Below are positions 1-11,995 of a stretch of 64,000 nt of DNA, one piece after another. The notes under the pieces are model-generated. The model saw only the letters and a program-made list of their open reading frames with translations. It made no database searches and was not told the origin of the DNA. How positions within the stretch are numbered: position 1 is the stretch's first letter; the number at the start of each line of letters is the position of its first letter. This DNA comes from Symbiotaphrina buchneri (lineage: Eukaryota; Ascomycota; Symbiotaphrinales; Symbiotaphrinaceae), in assembly GCA_001599915.1 (NCBI GenBank), contig BCIG01000001.1, forward strand, positions 1,256,573 to 1,320,572, written 5' to 3'. The position numbers and the translations under genes are program-made.

Positions 1-972
1 TTCACCCCGCATATCTGACCTCATGGTGAATGCATATATCCGTCCTCACCGTATTTTCTCCATCTTGCATGACTCAGTTGGATTTCAGTCAGGGATATCC
101 CCGGATTATCCGGCGCCTTACGAAGTAAAGCGACATATGACGCCGGTTTGACCTCAACCTCAATACACGACCCCTGGATCCGTCCGGAAGGGAACCCGAA
201 AGTAAACGCCCGGAGCTGCGGGGCTGTACGTAGGGTCTCAATTTTCTTTCCAAGTGAAGTCTACGGAGACCAAACGGCTGAAACCTCAGCTACCTACTTC
301 GTACTATGTTTCTTTGATGCTGCAAGGGGAGTGGCGGTACAAATATCAATTTTGATTTCAACTTAAGGTGTTGCAGGGCGTCGGTAGTCTCTCCTATTGG
401 CTGCTCTGGTGTACCACCTTTGTGATGCTCTAAATTTCGAGGAAAACGGGAGAGTGAGACTTATAAAGGCTTGGTCTTAGAGATTCAAACTTCTCTTCGA
501 TATTTGAGTTGCAATTGAGCTGCGCTGCTGTTATATCAAATGCGGAGTGAGACTTGGTGGTGGTGCTGGTTGCAGCAACTTCAGTTCAAAGTCAGCCCCC
601 TGAATATTTGAAATACCTTATCTGAAGTATTATTTCGTACCGTTCAACAGCACCACCACAATTGACGATATTGATTTTATACTTGAGGCTGTCCAATGGG
701 GAAGCTGCATGCTTATCATCATATCAAGCCAGCCATCATTATTATTCTACTTTTTAGAAAGGTATTGAGTGGTGTATAACAAAGGCTCTTCTCATTCCAA
801 TGCTCGCTCGTTCCTTCGTGGAGAATACATAATGTTTTACAAACCACCCAATGCTCGACCAATGCTTCACGCACACCGTTACTCTCATGCCATGTCATGC
901 CTTAAAACACTCCGCATAATAACCACCAAACACTCCACCATCAACACCACACACCACCTCACACCTCAGACC
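1..972. other. Intergenic, no gene seen
   Basis: No supported gene. The short open frames here lack family motifs and codon structure. The last stretch, from about 945, is strongly pyrimidine-rich on the plus strand and runs into the 3' end of the minus-strand hydrolase gene. Confidence 0.6.
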
Positions 973-3643
973 TCATCCCTCCCTCCCCTCTCCCTCTCCC
1001 AGCCCAACACCCCTCTCCCTCCCCCTCCTCACAGCCGCCAAAGTCCGACCCACAGCCTCCAAATCACCCAGCAACGTAACATGGCCTCTCTCACTACTCA
1101 CCCTCCCACCCCTTATACACTCATACCCTTTCGGCAACATACTCTCCCTCGCCAGCGCAACTCCATCACCACTCGCAAACACCAGATCATCATACGCGTC
1201 TGCGCGGCGGATCCCATCCCGCCCGCGCACCCGCGCCCCGCTGACGGTCGGGATCGACTTGCCGTAGATGACTGCCAGCGGAGGATATAAGTTGGCGGCG
1301 CTGTGCGAGGGGACGTGGTGCAGTGCGCGCTTGAAGGCGAGGGTGCGCGAGAGCGTGCGTGCGAGGTAGGCGCGTGCGGCGCCGGGGGGTAAAGCGCAGG
1401 TGGTTGAGGAGGTGCTGGTGTTGGGGTGGTCGCTGGAGCGCATGGAGGGCGCGAGGGTTTTGTCTTTGTGCGTTTCAGCGAGCTCTTTTTTGGCATCACT
1501 AGGCGACGCGGGGCGGGCGTGCAGGGAGTTGCGTTTTCCCGGGAGGGGGAGGACGGAGAGGGAGCCGGAGAGGGGCTCGAAGATGGAGGGGAGGTTTGAG
1601 GAGGGGTTGAGTGGTGGTAATGCCGGAGCGATGCACGGTGAGAAGGCGTAGTCTTCCCAGGCTTGCGGGTTGAAGAAGTCGACGGGGTATTCTTCTTTGG
1701 TGAACTTGTCGACGAAGCACCGCCCATCTTCGGGGAGGAAGACGAAGCTCGTCCGGAAGGTGAAGTTTACTTGTGCGGTTAAGACGCGCGAACTGAGCAG
1801 GACTTGGTCGCCGTTTCGGATCGGCCCGAGGATGTTGACGCAGGTCTGGGGAACGCCCGCGTAGATGACCCCGGAGAACAGTGAGGGGTTCTGATTTACT
1901 GCGTGGCGGGTGATAAGTCCGCCGCAGGAGTGAGCGATGACGATCGCGCCCCGTTCTTGAGGTGGAGTATCAGGGGCGTTACAGGGCAGCCCTTCAAGGA
2001 ACTCGGTCAACTTCCGGCTGAGGAGCCATGGGCTCAACCGCCAGTCGTAACCATAATTCCAGATCCGGAGCTTCCCGGTTTGTGCATTTGGAGAATGCCG
2101 TAGCCGTTTGAATAACCGTCTTGATATATCGACCGGGCCGATATGAGTCAGCATCCCATCAGGGATGATCCTCTCCTCCATCGTGTCCTCGTCTTCATCC
2201 TCTAAACCCACTTCTAGATCAACCTTTCGCAAGTTCAGACCGACCTTGACGGGAATCCAAAGTTGCCGGTGAGGAGGCTTCGCCGAACGAAGAATCGACC
2301 CTCTGTATCCTCCCATGATGACGATGTCACCCGTCAAATGCGGAAGGATCGCATCGAAACTAGGATGTGGAGAGTCATTCTTTTTCGAAGTACCCGCTGT
2401 ACCCGGTTCCCCCATCATCTTAGCCGCAGCTGCTCCAACAGGGTCTTGAGCAACGTCTTCAGCTCCCTCTTTTGCAGCTCCTAGCTTGTTGGCCTTGGTA
2501 TCACCGGATGAAAGTAAGCTTGAAAAGGTTGGAAGTTCGGCATGGAAGGCATTCAGATGAAAGCTTGTCCTTGTCGGCAATCTAAAGCTTGAATCCTTGA
2601 GACTGTCTTTGATCGCTTTGACCCGACTATTTACTTGCTCGTGGACACTCTCAAATCTTGTATCATCTCCTAGAGATGACGCCCGTGATAGTGTGCTGCG
2701 CAGGAACAGGGAGCCGTCGGACGTAGACCGATGCAGAGATCTTGCTCTAGATAGTGATTGCCTTTCCGCCTCATGTTCTGCGTGTGCATCCATAGTCGTG
2801 GCACTTCTTGTCTGTGTCCTCCGCGGCTGCCCGGCTTCGGGGGTGTCCGAGCGGCTTGATTCGTAGAGCCCGCGGTTCTTTGGCTCTCCCGAAGGTGAAG
2901 CAAGCCTCCCGCTGCCGGTGCTAATCGAAGCATGAGCGGTACTCGGCCGAGGTGACGACGGCACACTGTTCAAATGTATTCCAGCGCTCCAAAGGATCTT
3001 GGAAAAACGAAAGTGTCCTTTCCATTCGCGGCTTCGGGGGCCCATTATCACTCCCTCTGCGGCTTCCCAAGAAAGACAACCGTGACGGCAAGCTCGGAAC
3101 CGGGAGACTGGGTAGATCGGGCGTCTTCGGCAGCGAGGGCAAACTGAACGATGAAAAGTATTTTCTGAAGCCAGAATCCGGGATCAGGGTCGCCCTGCGC
3201 CTTAGCTTCTTTGTTGGCTTCACGCCCGGCTTCCACGGGGAAGGCGGTCGAAGCTTGACCTGTGTAGATTCCTGCTCTTCCTCCTTGTGTATATTCAGTG
3301 GTTGCACTCCAGATGGTGCATCCCTTGGTACATGCTTTTGTGTCTGCTCCTCCTCCTCAGCATCCTCGACAAGAGTACCATCCTCATCCTCGAACCGCTC
3401 GAGAACAGCCTGTCTCACCGCGACGGGCGTCTGCGGCGAAGCCAGGCGCGTCTGCGTGCGACTGATACTGACACCCAGGACCGACTGCGCATCTTCGCCC
3501 GACAGCCTTATTTCCGGATGATCTTCGTAGCCCGTCTCCGAGCCCGAGGTCGAGTCGTCGACGATGGAAGCATACTGCGTCCGAGGCGCTTCCTCGATAC
3601 CCGCTGCCGGAGCAGCAGGACGCGATGCAGCAGGCGTGGTCAT
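973..3643 (-). CDS. LCAT-like alpha/beta hydrolase with long disordered N-terminus
   Basis: Two exons: 3643-2967 and 2920-973, giving 874 aa. The 46-nt intron (2966-2921, GT..AG) is needed to join two reading frames and restores the frame exactly. Residues 1 to about 420 are Ser/Pro/Glu-rich and look disordered. From about 424 the protein resembles the lecithin:cholesterol acyltransferase-type alpha/beta hydrolases: an IVIMGGYRGS strand/turn, a WNYGYDWR segment, and a nucleophile elbow AHSCGGL with Ser near 557 (Ala replaces the first Gly of GxSxG, as in LCAT). Later GDG (Asp) and RGHVTLLGD (His) complete a likely triad. By family it would act on lipids or acyl esters; the substrate is unknown. 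No signal peptide is visible, so an intracellular site is inferred. The intron is slightly short for this genome. Confidence 0.75.
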
Positions 3644-5142
3644 TGCTGCATTTGAAGAGATTGAAGTTCTTCAGGGGCAGCGCGAGCTGGTTTTCACAGT
3701 CCGCCGGCCATGTGAAAGTGGGTCGTGAGCCCTGGCGGTAGGCTCGGATGTTGCGAGGATGCTTTCCGGGTCCAGCCAGGCCCAGTATTGGTCTATCTGC
3801 GGTCCGCCCGCAACAATCACGGAATCGCCTCAAATGCAAAGAATTGGATCTTGAGAATATCCAGAGAAGTGATTATTAAAAGTGAGAAAAGTCATAACCG
3901 TCATTGTACGGGGTAGCTAGCTGGCGGCCCCCCGCATCTTGCCAGACATCCATCCTCGACAGGAACAAGGCTCGCCTGTTTCTGCAGCGTTCCGTCAGAC
4001 AGTTGTGCCTGTTACGCAAACTTCGAATTTCTGGAGCAAAAGATGCGCGCCGATGCCTGATCGGGACTGGCGTCGGCTGCCGGCGGATGTCATCTACCGT
4101 AGGAACGGGGCTTGGCAAGACCACAGCCGCGCCCCGCCGAACTTCCCGCAAAGCATGTGAAGTAGGAGCGAGCGGAGCACGGCAGGAAGTCCAACCGGTG
4201 CAGGCCAGACTTTGGGATACCACCGCAGTGTACCTACATTATCAGCTTTAAATGGAGAAATGGCAAACTGTACTTCGTAGAACACCAAAAGCTGGCTGAC
4301 AATATGGTGAGCATGACAAGGCACGAAAGACAGAATTTAGAGCACTTACCTTAGGTAAGGTACCGTTCGTCGAACAGGTCCGAGTAAGCTGACGTGGTTG
4401 GCCATGACCCGAAATCTCGTCAAGCCCCGGAAAATCGGCGTCAGATCCGATGGAGCTAAGCCATTCCAGCTAAAACGTAAACAAGCTTTCTCTGCCCAGC
4501 GGGATCTACCTTACCTCGGCTCCCCCATTGGGCAGTTACCTCCTTCTTGCTTCGGGGTCATTATTGTTGCAGACAGATGGGACCCGGAACGAGCACACTT
4601 CTATTTCATCCACAGCATGAATACCCTGGCTATCCACGTCTGTTCAGGATGATCAGAAAAATTCTTCAATTCGCGATGCTAGCTCCTGGTGGGACCATCT
4701 CCGCTTCTCAGCAGCCGAAATGCCCCACCATATCACTACTGGTACATAACGAAACGCATGCGGTGCGAGCCGGAGAGCAGATACGTCGCTGTAGACAAAA
4801 ACAAAACACAGAAAGCCGCCCAGGTGCGTCGATGCAATATTCACAAAGGCGAAAAAGGGGAAGAATGATATGCCTCAGGCGGGCATCGTATGCTAAACGA
4901 CCTCAATGGATGGAGGGGGACATGCAGGATGCGACAGGAGACCAGCCCGCGCCGCGCTGTGCAGACAAGCAAAACGCATGCAATGCAGTAGGCAATTTAT
5001 CCAACCTCCGAACATTGACATGGGTTAGGGCCGCTTCGGAAGCGACCAAGATAGGGTCGAGGACGGGAGCAGGCTAGTATATTGGGCATTGAATTCACAC
5101 TGGGCTCTGGTTATGTGAGAGACACCCGGCGGTTGAGGCGTC
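3644..5142. other. Intergenic, no gene seen
   Basis: Separates the 5' end of the LCAT-like gene from the 3' end of the PHD gene. It contains the upstream region of the former. An open frame of 176 codons (4547-5077, plus) has biased composition and no recognisable domain, so I do not call it. Confidence 0.55.
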
Positions 5143-7743
5143 TTAGCGGAATCGACCCGACTTATGAGCCAGTGGTGACGATGGCATAATTGCTCCACCA
5201 CGCATAGGATCCCGGACCCTGCCACCGCGTGTGACAGGAGTCTGTCCAGTGCAGAAGATGCAGACATAGACAGCGGGCAGACTGTTGCGATTCAATCCCA
5301 CGCACTTGACATGAAGCCAATTGGTGCAAGATTCGCTGGATAATGTTAACACTGCCTCAAGCGATTGAGAGTAGCAGCAACCCACCATTGAATCATCAGG
5401 CCTGAAGAGTTATAGTTGTCCCCACAAACACACCGAGTATCTCCCGACATCTGGCTAAACCTGTCTGTGCTCGGTGTAACGCTGTCCGGGTCGGTGATCG
5501 TAGTAGGGGATATGTTGTTGAAGGATGACATTTGGTGGTTATATGTCGGAGTCGAGGCAGGGGGCATGCGGGAGACAGGAACACGGCGGATGCTAGGACT
5601 GTAGAACTGGTTGTTGCTGTAGGATTGACTCATCGCAGGCCCTGTTAATGCTCTGTTAGATAGGTTGGAAGCCAAATGGACAGCGGTCCTTACTACTCTG
5701 CCTTGCCCTAGCCTCAACAATCTTTCGCAAAGCATGTTGGGCATCGCCGTCAGTATCTGCATCCACCACTGTCTCTGCTTCGCTGGCGGGATCATCAAGA
5801 GCATCGCCGAATGGACCCATGGCGTTCATTCGACCGGTATTGTTTTGTGATCGCACAGGCTGTTCTGCCAAGCTCGATAGAGACTGCATAGAGCTGTGGC
5901 GGGACATACCGAATGTTGGAATGGCTGAAATCTGGTTTCCTTTGGTCGACGATCTGGAAGCGGAAGCACTCAAAGGAGCGGTTTGGGGAAGTTGTTGCGG
6001 AAAAGTGAAGGATGAATTCCGGCTGAGAGTATAATTGAAGTCCTCGTCCGCTGAGGAATCGCTCTCACCAAGCTTCCAGCTTCCTTCAAGTCCCTTCCTG
6101 ATATCGGTATCGGTACTGGATTCAGACTCATCCAGGATCACTTCGGTTTCAGTTTTAGCCCTCCCATTAGCGTCAATGGTGAACTTGACTTTGGTGCGCG
6201 TTCGCGGGCTGGGAGTGCCTGAGCAGGAATCAACGGTAGCTACAGACTTGACCGGGGAGGGCCGCTGCTGAGGAGCCATATTCTCATGGTTCTGGTTTCT
6301 CTGAGGGATCCCCAGTGGCAAATGCACGCCTCTTCGGGGGTTGTATCGGTTTCCTCCAAGGGCGCTGTCAGTAGCGCTCCTTGTGAGACCAGGGCGAGCT
6401 GATTTCTTAGGCATCAATTTATTTTGAGGTCGTGGTTGTGCACCCCGCTGTTGCTGTACTCGTTGTGCCCTCTCCATTTCCTCAATTCTTGACTGCTCTT
6501 TCTGGTGCTGATATGGTTGCCTGTTATCCTGTGACATGTTGCCGGGGAGCGTCGCTGAGTTCTGCATATGTGATGGTGGAGGAGAGCTGGAAGTGACCAG
6601 CAAGTTAGGATTGACAGATGCTTCCGATGTTGTGCGAGAAAGTTGTGGCTTTCTCTGAACAGATGCCGTGACAGGGAAAGGATGAAATGATTCGGAGGTC
6701 GAGTGAGACATATCGTTGAAGCTTGTCTGCTGAGCTCTCGACGTATCTGGTAGCCCACCCCCGAAAGGTGTACTCGGATCATTCACCGTGTTCTGCATAG
6801 GAGTGACTTGTTTGTTCATGTCCCCCCATGAGAAGAAGTTATCATCACTGACTAGACCTTCTTCGAAAAAGCTATTACCACCGAAATCCATGCCCATGCC
6901 GCTCATGTTGTAATTGGGATCCCAAAACAAATCGGCCTGTGGGAGGATAGGGGCAGTCGCAGGCCCGGACATGCCATAGCTGAACAAATCGGGCGAGAAT
7001 TGATAGGACGTGAAGTTCTGAGGAGACTCGCCCAGCATGTCCAATGACATACCATTCGGCTTTGCCCTATTGCTGCCGGGCGTTGTCAATTTCTTGGGTC
7101 CAGCACTAAACGACCTTGCTGTTTCCTGTACGTCTGAATGCTTCGCTTTCCTTTTCGAGCCAGAAGCTCTAGTAGGAGGCGGCGTCTGCATTGACCGAGC
7201 AGATTGGGAACGTTGGAGGTTCTGGAATGAGGACTCGGGTTTTGGAGGGGTAAAGGGATTGATAGAACCTTCGGCAAGACCTGCCCTTGTCGGCGATGGC
7301 ATTGGGGATGAAGAAAGCCGCCGGCTAGGTTCTACCGGCGGAAGAGAGAGATTTGGATTGGGTGAGAGATGGTGGACATGTGCCGCAAGCTCTGCATTGA
7401 GTATATCCTGCTCAGAGAAAGAGCCCTGTTGACTTGTAGCAGTCAGCGGTCGTTGCCCGGAGGTACGCCGCGAGACTCGCTGGGGAGTCTTGAAGGAGGC
7501 AGTGTCGACTACATCCCCGGTGGACCAATTCCCGCGGTGATCGAATGTTGCGGTGTGGTATTGTTTGGGGGTTCGAAATATAGCACCGAAGTCGGGGGCG
7601 GTTGCTGAAGTGGGAGTTGCTGAGGGTGTAGGAGGTTCTCCAAGGTAGGCAAAGCTGTTGAGACTGGTCAGCTTGAAAGAACTTTTATGCTCCGTCGTAT
7701 GGTTTACTGACCCTGACATCTGACTATCCCAGCTCATAGTCAT
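5143..7743 (-). CDS. PHD-finger protein, probable chromatin reader
   Basis: Three exons: 7743-5694, 5641-5386 and 5335-5143, giving 832 aa. The introns are 52 nt (5693-5642, GTAAGG, with CTAAC branch) and 50 nt (5385-5336). The second intron lies inside the PHD finger, and removing it yields a complete C4HC3 ring: CVCG, then CESC, HVKC and CIFC, close to the C-terminus. The remaining 700 or so residues are low-complexity (Ser/Pro/Gln/Asn-rich), with short conserved-looking segments such as PDFGAIFRTPKQ and SADEDFNYTLSRNSS. PHD fingers bind histone H3 tails, so a nuclear chromatin or transcription role is inferred; the complex is unknown. The C-terminus SPLAHKSGRFR looks complete. Confidence 0.8.
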
Positions 7744-10491
7744 TGATCCCCAGAGACGACCACACCTTGCGCCCTTGAGTCAAGGCCAATTGCAAATCGC
7801 CGTTATGAGGGACAGACGAGCACTGTCAATGAGGGCGAAGGAGGGATTTCTCGAGTTCGTTGTCGAGACATGCAATTTTCTGCCCGACAAGGGTTCGAAT
7901 GATATCAGACGACCAGAGGCAAGGAAGCTGAGGTGAGGAGTGGTGTAGCCAGGGAGGGTCGTCTAGTTTGTAGCAAGGGCGGGAAAGAGCTAACGGCAAT
8001 GAGTGGCTGTAGAGCACCCTTTGGAGTCAGTGACAGGCAGAGATCAGCCAGATTGAGTCTGGCCTGGAGAGGGCAAATACCAGAATGAGCTCGTCCCGGC
8101 AGACAGAAGGATATTTTTCCCAGGTGAAAGAGGCAGGCGGGCAGTGGGTCAACGGATTTTGTGTAAAAGGCCCATTCCTCGCTCGGCCAGGCGAAGCTTG
8201 CAGTAGCTAGAACATTACGGGCCCCGTTACTGCATCTAAGCTATGGCCATGGTTTTAGACGACTGGAATTTTGCAAAAATGATGATTAGACAGATTTACA
8301 GATGCCGGTTGCCATGGCCAGCCTTTTTCTTACACAGGGGACAAGAATAAAGGATACGAAGGAGGGAGTAGGAGTGGGAGGAGGAGAGATGACAATTCAG
8401 GCCGGGATCACGTTGTTGGAGTCTATCTCTCTCTCTGCTCTCCCACGCGGGTCGGCGTTAAAGCCTAACACTACACCCTGGTCCCATGTTCCCGTAAGCC
8501 TATCCAAGGCCTTTTTCTTGCTCATAGTAGGAAATTCTGACCCGAACCAAGGCATGGAAATACGGCACATGCGAGATATAGGAGATGACTCCCGAGAGAT
8601 CAGTGGCTGCCTACGGTAATTTTCTTGTTGGTTTTTTTCTTTCAATGCAGGAACCTGTCATGCAACCCAATATCGTACTGCTTTCTGCACGGCCTCGACA
8701 ATAAACTGTCCAGCCAGCCAATGATTGCAAAACGCAAGCGATACAACGTGCGGAAGCGGTGAACAGACTCAAGTCTACCAACGGCTCTCAATCAGTACTG
8801 TGCTCCAGAAGACACAAGATCAAACGTCTTTCTGTGTCGCTCAGTCGGTTGCTTTGCATGCTGGATTGTTTCTCATCGCTCAGGCCATGACCAAACCACT
8901 GGCTCAACTGGAACTTCCCCCGAGTCGTCCCCCTTCGGTAGTCTGTCCCACATGCATCCAAGTGGGCATTTAACCGAATCCTTCTTGCTTGTCACTTACT
9001 GTACGCAGTTAGTCGTGGCCCCCCCAGCCCAATAACTCTAAACGAGTCATTATTAGCTCCTGACGAGCTGGACGGGGTCGCAAGCCAGCGGCGGACCGTG
9101 GCAGCTGTACACTGTCATTGGTGAGCTCGCCCACAGAGGGCTGGGATTCCTCGACCTGGTGGGAAGCCGCTAATCTGCACAAAGCGGAGCTATATCAACC
9201 CACTCATGCAGAAAAGGAGATCGGGTGGAGCTTTTCTTGGTAACAAATGACGGAATCCGACGATCCAGATCCAATTGTGGCCGAGGATGACTTCTTTGCG
9301 CTACCAAAACACTGTAATGCAGGTTGATGCTTCAAGGACCGAGTCAGAAAGCTCCTTTATGGAGCTTTGAATCTTGGAGCATCAATTGAATTCAGGGGTT
9401 CAAGCTGTGCGAAAGGGGTAGGGGACCCAGCGGACTCAGGGCACGCATTCTCAGCGGGAAACCTAAAAGTCCCCAGAGTCGACGGACGATTTGAGTTCAG
9501 ATCATCGATCCGACTTGTCCTAGCCTCACCACTCAGACCACCAATCGATTTTGGGCGGCCCATCCAGGGATACGAAGTCGGAGCTGTATCGGTCCTACTG
9601 GATCCTGCAAGGTACCGGCACCGTAACCGCTGTGAGGAATGAAAGCCCACCACTTCCGGCGACCTGGGCATACTTCTGCAGGCCAGCCTGCACTGCCCGG
9701 GGTGGTGGACAGACCTAAAGCTAACTCATCACATGCAACTACGAGATAGATCCTTCGATAAGGCCCCTCGTACGAGACCAATCTCCTCAATTGGGTCGAT
9801 GTCCATGCCAGTTGTTGACATCCTTCCTGAAAAGTGCTAACGCCGACTGCCCATCACTTACGATTCTTGGCCGACTCATGCAAGTCAATGCAGCGCTGGT
9901 GCGATGTTCCCGCACTTCTCGGTTGATCAACTGGAGTTCCCCGGTTTTCTTTTACGGCAATAATGAAAGTAGGCTCCAGAGTGTTTGCAGCTTGCGTAAC
10001 TCCAATTGACACAGACCGCGGATCTTCCTACTCCGTAAGCTTGTTTCCATTTGGACCAGGCGGCGCCACTGGTGAGAAGAAGCTCGCCAAAAGCAACACT
10101 TCGCCGGAAGACGGAAGACGGAAGACGTTATTACGGCACAAATTTACCCCTTGATATGCCGAGGTGGTGGAAGCCACCCAGCTGAAGTTGTCCGAGCATC
10201 ATCTCCTTTTCCAGTGTAGGACTTCGGGTTAATTGCATGCATAAAAGGCCACGGATGCCCAGCCGGCTTCAAGAATGTTAGTCCGAATCCCCGGTTCAAG
10301 TAAGTTTCGCACCTTTCGATGCATACGAGATAAGCACACGCAGTTCGGCACATAACTGGTAAGAGCAAGCGGAGAGAGGTGCTAGGCCTTTGAAGAGCAA
10401 TTTGCTAGGAATGGCGAGGCTTTAAAAGACCTGTGCGGTATGGTATGTACGTCAAAGTCTACAACCAATGAAGGCTCTCCGCCAAACACTT
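7744..10491. other. 2.7-kb intergenic, no gene seen
   Basis: Upstream region of the PHD gene plus the 3' flank of the nuclease gene. Open frames on both strands are short and mirror each other; none shows a domain. No tRNA or repeat was recognised. Confidence 0.5.
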
Positions 10492-11583
10492 TTACTTCGT
10501 AATATTTGCTTCTTGCTTCCTTTCCCGCTGGACAATCTTCTCTGTATCGAGAGTGACGAAGAGAGGAACATGGTCGCTTGGCCCGCGGTCCTGTGGGTTA
10601 TCCAACATGTCCGCTTCTTTGAGTGGCCGGCCTGCTCCGACCATGGATTTTGAGATGAGAATCAGATCGACCCTGTCGCAACCGGAGCCCCATGGTTTAT
10701 TCCGAGGATAGTAGGTATATTTCTTGCGGTTCCCATGGAGATATCTGAAGGTATCCACGAGTTCTAGGCCCCCGTCTTTGTCCAACAGCTTGCTCTTGAA
10801 ATCTGCCCGATTCTTAACGTGCTGTTCCCCCGTACGAAGGTATGGATGACTGTCTAGAACGGTCTGCGAAATATTCATGTCTCCTGCAAGGACCAGCGAG
10901 AATCCCTGTGCTTCGAGCTTGAGACATTCTTGTCGCAGCAGACTGTGGAACTCCCGTTTCCTATCATGCCTTGTGCCTACCACGTGTCCAGAAATTGGGT
11001 CTTTGTACGGACTATCTGTTCCATTGACAGCGTAGATGTTGAAAATGGCAAGCTTTGACTTTGTTTCAGTCACAAGGACGCGGCCTTCAATATCCCAATC
11101 CACTTCTCGAGTCCGGTCGACATCCGACAAGAAGTCATCTCTTATGATTGTCGCGACTCCATACATCCTTCCTCCAAAGCTGCGCACATTGATCTTGTCG
11201 CGCGGGAGGCAGAAGGTCACACTATAACCTGGCCCGCCATCTTCTTCCCTGCTGCTATTGACCGCCTTCTCAACGGCTCTTATGATGCTGGTATCGTCCT
11301 GCCTGAGTTTCACCTCTTGTAGGCACAGGACCTGAGGCCAATTATGACGCTCCAGGAAAGCTCGAAGCCTGGTCGGCGGCGTTGTCTTGCCAGATTTCGG
11401 TTGAAAGAAGGAGCTGATCAACTGAGCTATGAGCGGCTGGATTCCATTGACATTCCACGATATGATCCTTAAGACTTTGCCATCGAGCTTTGTGAGTTTC
11501 GCTGCGCGGCCTTCCTCCGCCAATTCGTCGCTAAGGTGCCTCTTCCTCAACGGTGGAGGGCTTATTGTGCGAGCGTTGGCCAT
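10492..11583 (-). CDS. Exonuclease III/AP-endonuclease family nuclease
   Basis: Single exon, 363 aa from the ATG at 11583. Motifs of the ExoIII/DNase I-like (endonuclease/exonuclease/phosphatase) superfamily occur in order: IISWNVNGI (metal-binding Asn), LCLQEVK (metal-binding Glu), a central YAVNG segment, LAGDMNIS (Asp/Asn pair), CDRVDLI and the C-terminal GPSDHVPL with the catalytic His. This predicts a Mg-dependent phosphodiesterase acting on abasic DNA or a related substrate. It lacks the zinc C-terminal extension of fungal Apn2, so it is a distinct, shorter paralogue. An in-frame ATG at 11676 would add 31 residues (MLLAKQLVEINP...), which are basic and acid-poor at the end and could be a mitochondrial presequence. 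I chose the inner start because the upstream part is not conserved in type. Confidence 0.8.
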   Translation of the reverse strand: MANARTISPPPLRKRHLSDELAEEGRAAKLTKLDGKVLRIISWNVNGIQPLIAQLISSFFQPKSGKTTPPTRLRAFLERHNWPQVLCLQEVKLRQDDTSIIRAVEKAVNSSREEDGGPGYSVTFCLPRDKINVRSFGGRMYGVATIIRDDFLSDVDRTREVDWDIEGRVLVTETKSKLAIFNIYAVNGTDSPYKDPISGHVVGTRHDRKREFHSLLRQECLKLEAQGFSLVLAGDMNISQTVLDSHPYLRTGEQHVKNRADFKSKLLDKDGGLELVDTFRYLHGNRKKYTYYPRNKPWGSGCDRVDLILISKSMVGAGRPLKEADMLDNPQDRGPSDHVPLFVTLDTEKIVQRERKQEANITK

Positions 11584-11995
11584 GATGCGGGGGATGTAGC
11601 GGGCCGACCATGGCGCATGACAGCCTGGAAGTCTACCTGAGGGGTTTATCTCAACTAGCTGCTTTGCCAGTAACATGCATGGTGAAGACGACGGAGGTGA
11701 ATATTAAAATAGTGATGGTAGAATTGAATGTGAAGAGTACCATTTTAGGTCCGGGGTAAGGACCCCTCTAGATGCTGCCGACGTCATCCAGTGGACTGAG
11801 CAGCTGTTCGTCGCAGCATGTGGGTCGTCTTGGCAAACCTCTTCTGCAAAACCAATGCCTGCGCAGAGCTTGACTGGCCATCAACTTTCTGTCCCATCAA
11901 ACCAAAGTTTGCTCGATCAGGCGATTTCAAACAGATGCAGGGAGACAGCTCTGGAATGATGTGTTCTATCTTCTGTACTGCTCCGTGACCGTTTC
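11584..11995. promoter_or_regulatory. Divergent promoter, nuclease / Zn2Cys6 regulator
   Basis: A 412-bp spacer between two divergently transcribed genes. A CCAAT box (fungal Hap/CBC site) lies at 11852-11856, about 140 bp before the regulator ATG. A 10-codon upstream ORF (11956-11988) ends 7 nt before that ATG. Confidence 0.45.
11956..11988 (+). promoter_or_regulatory. Upstream ORF of the Zn2Cys6 regulator
   Basis: ATG ATG followed by eight sense codons and TGA; it ends 7 nt before the main start at 11996. It matters only if the transcript begins upstream of it, which the sequence alone cannot show. Confidence 0.35.

Noticed and set aside
769-1290. 173-codon plus-strand frame at the left edge
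   Set aside because: Thr/Pro/His-rich translation of a pyrimidine-rich tract, antisense to the 3' end of the hydrolase gene.
4547-5077. 176-codon plus-strand frame
   Set aside because: Biased composition, no domain, no splice support, in a spacer.
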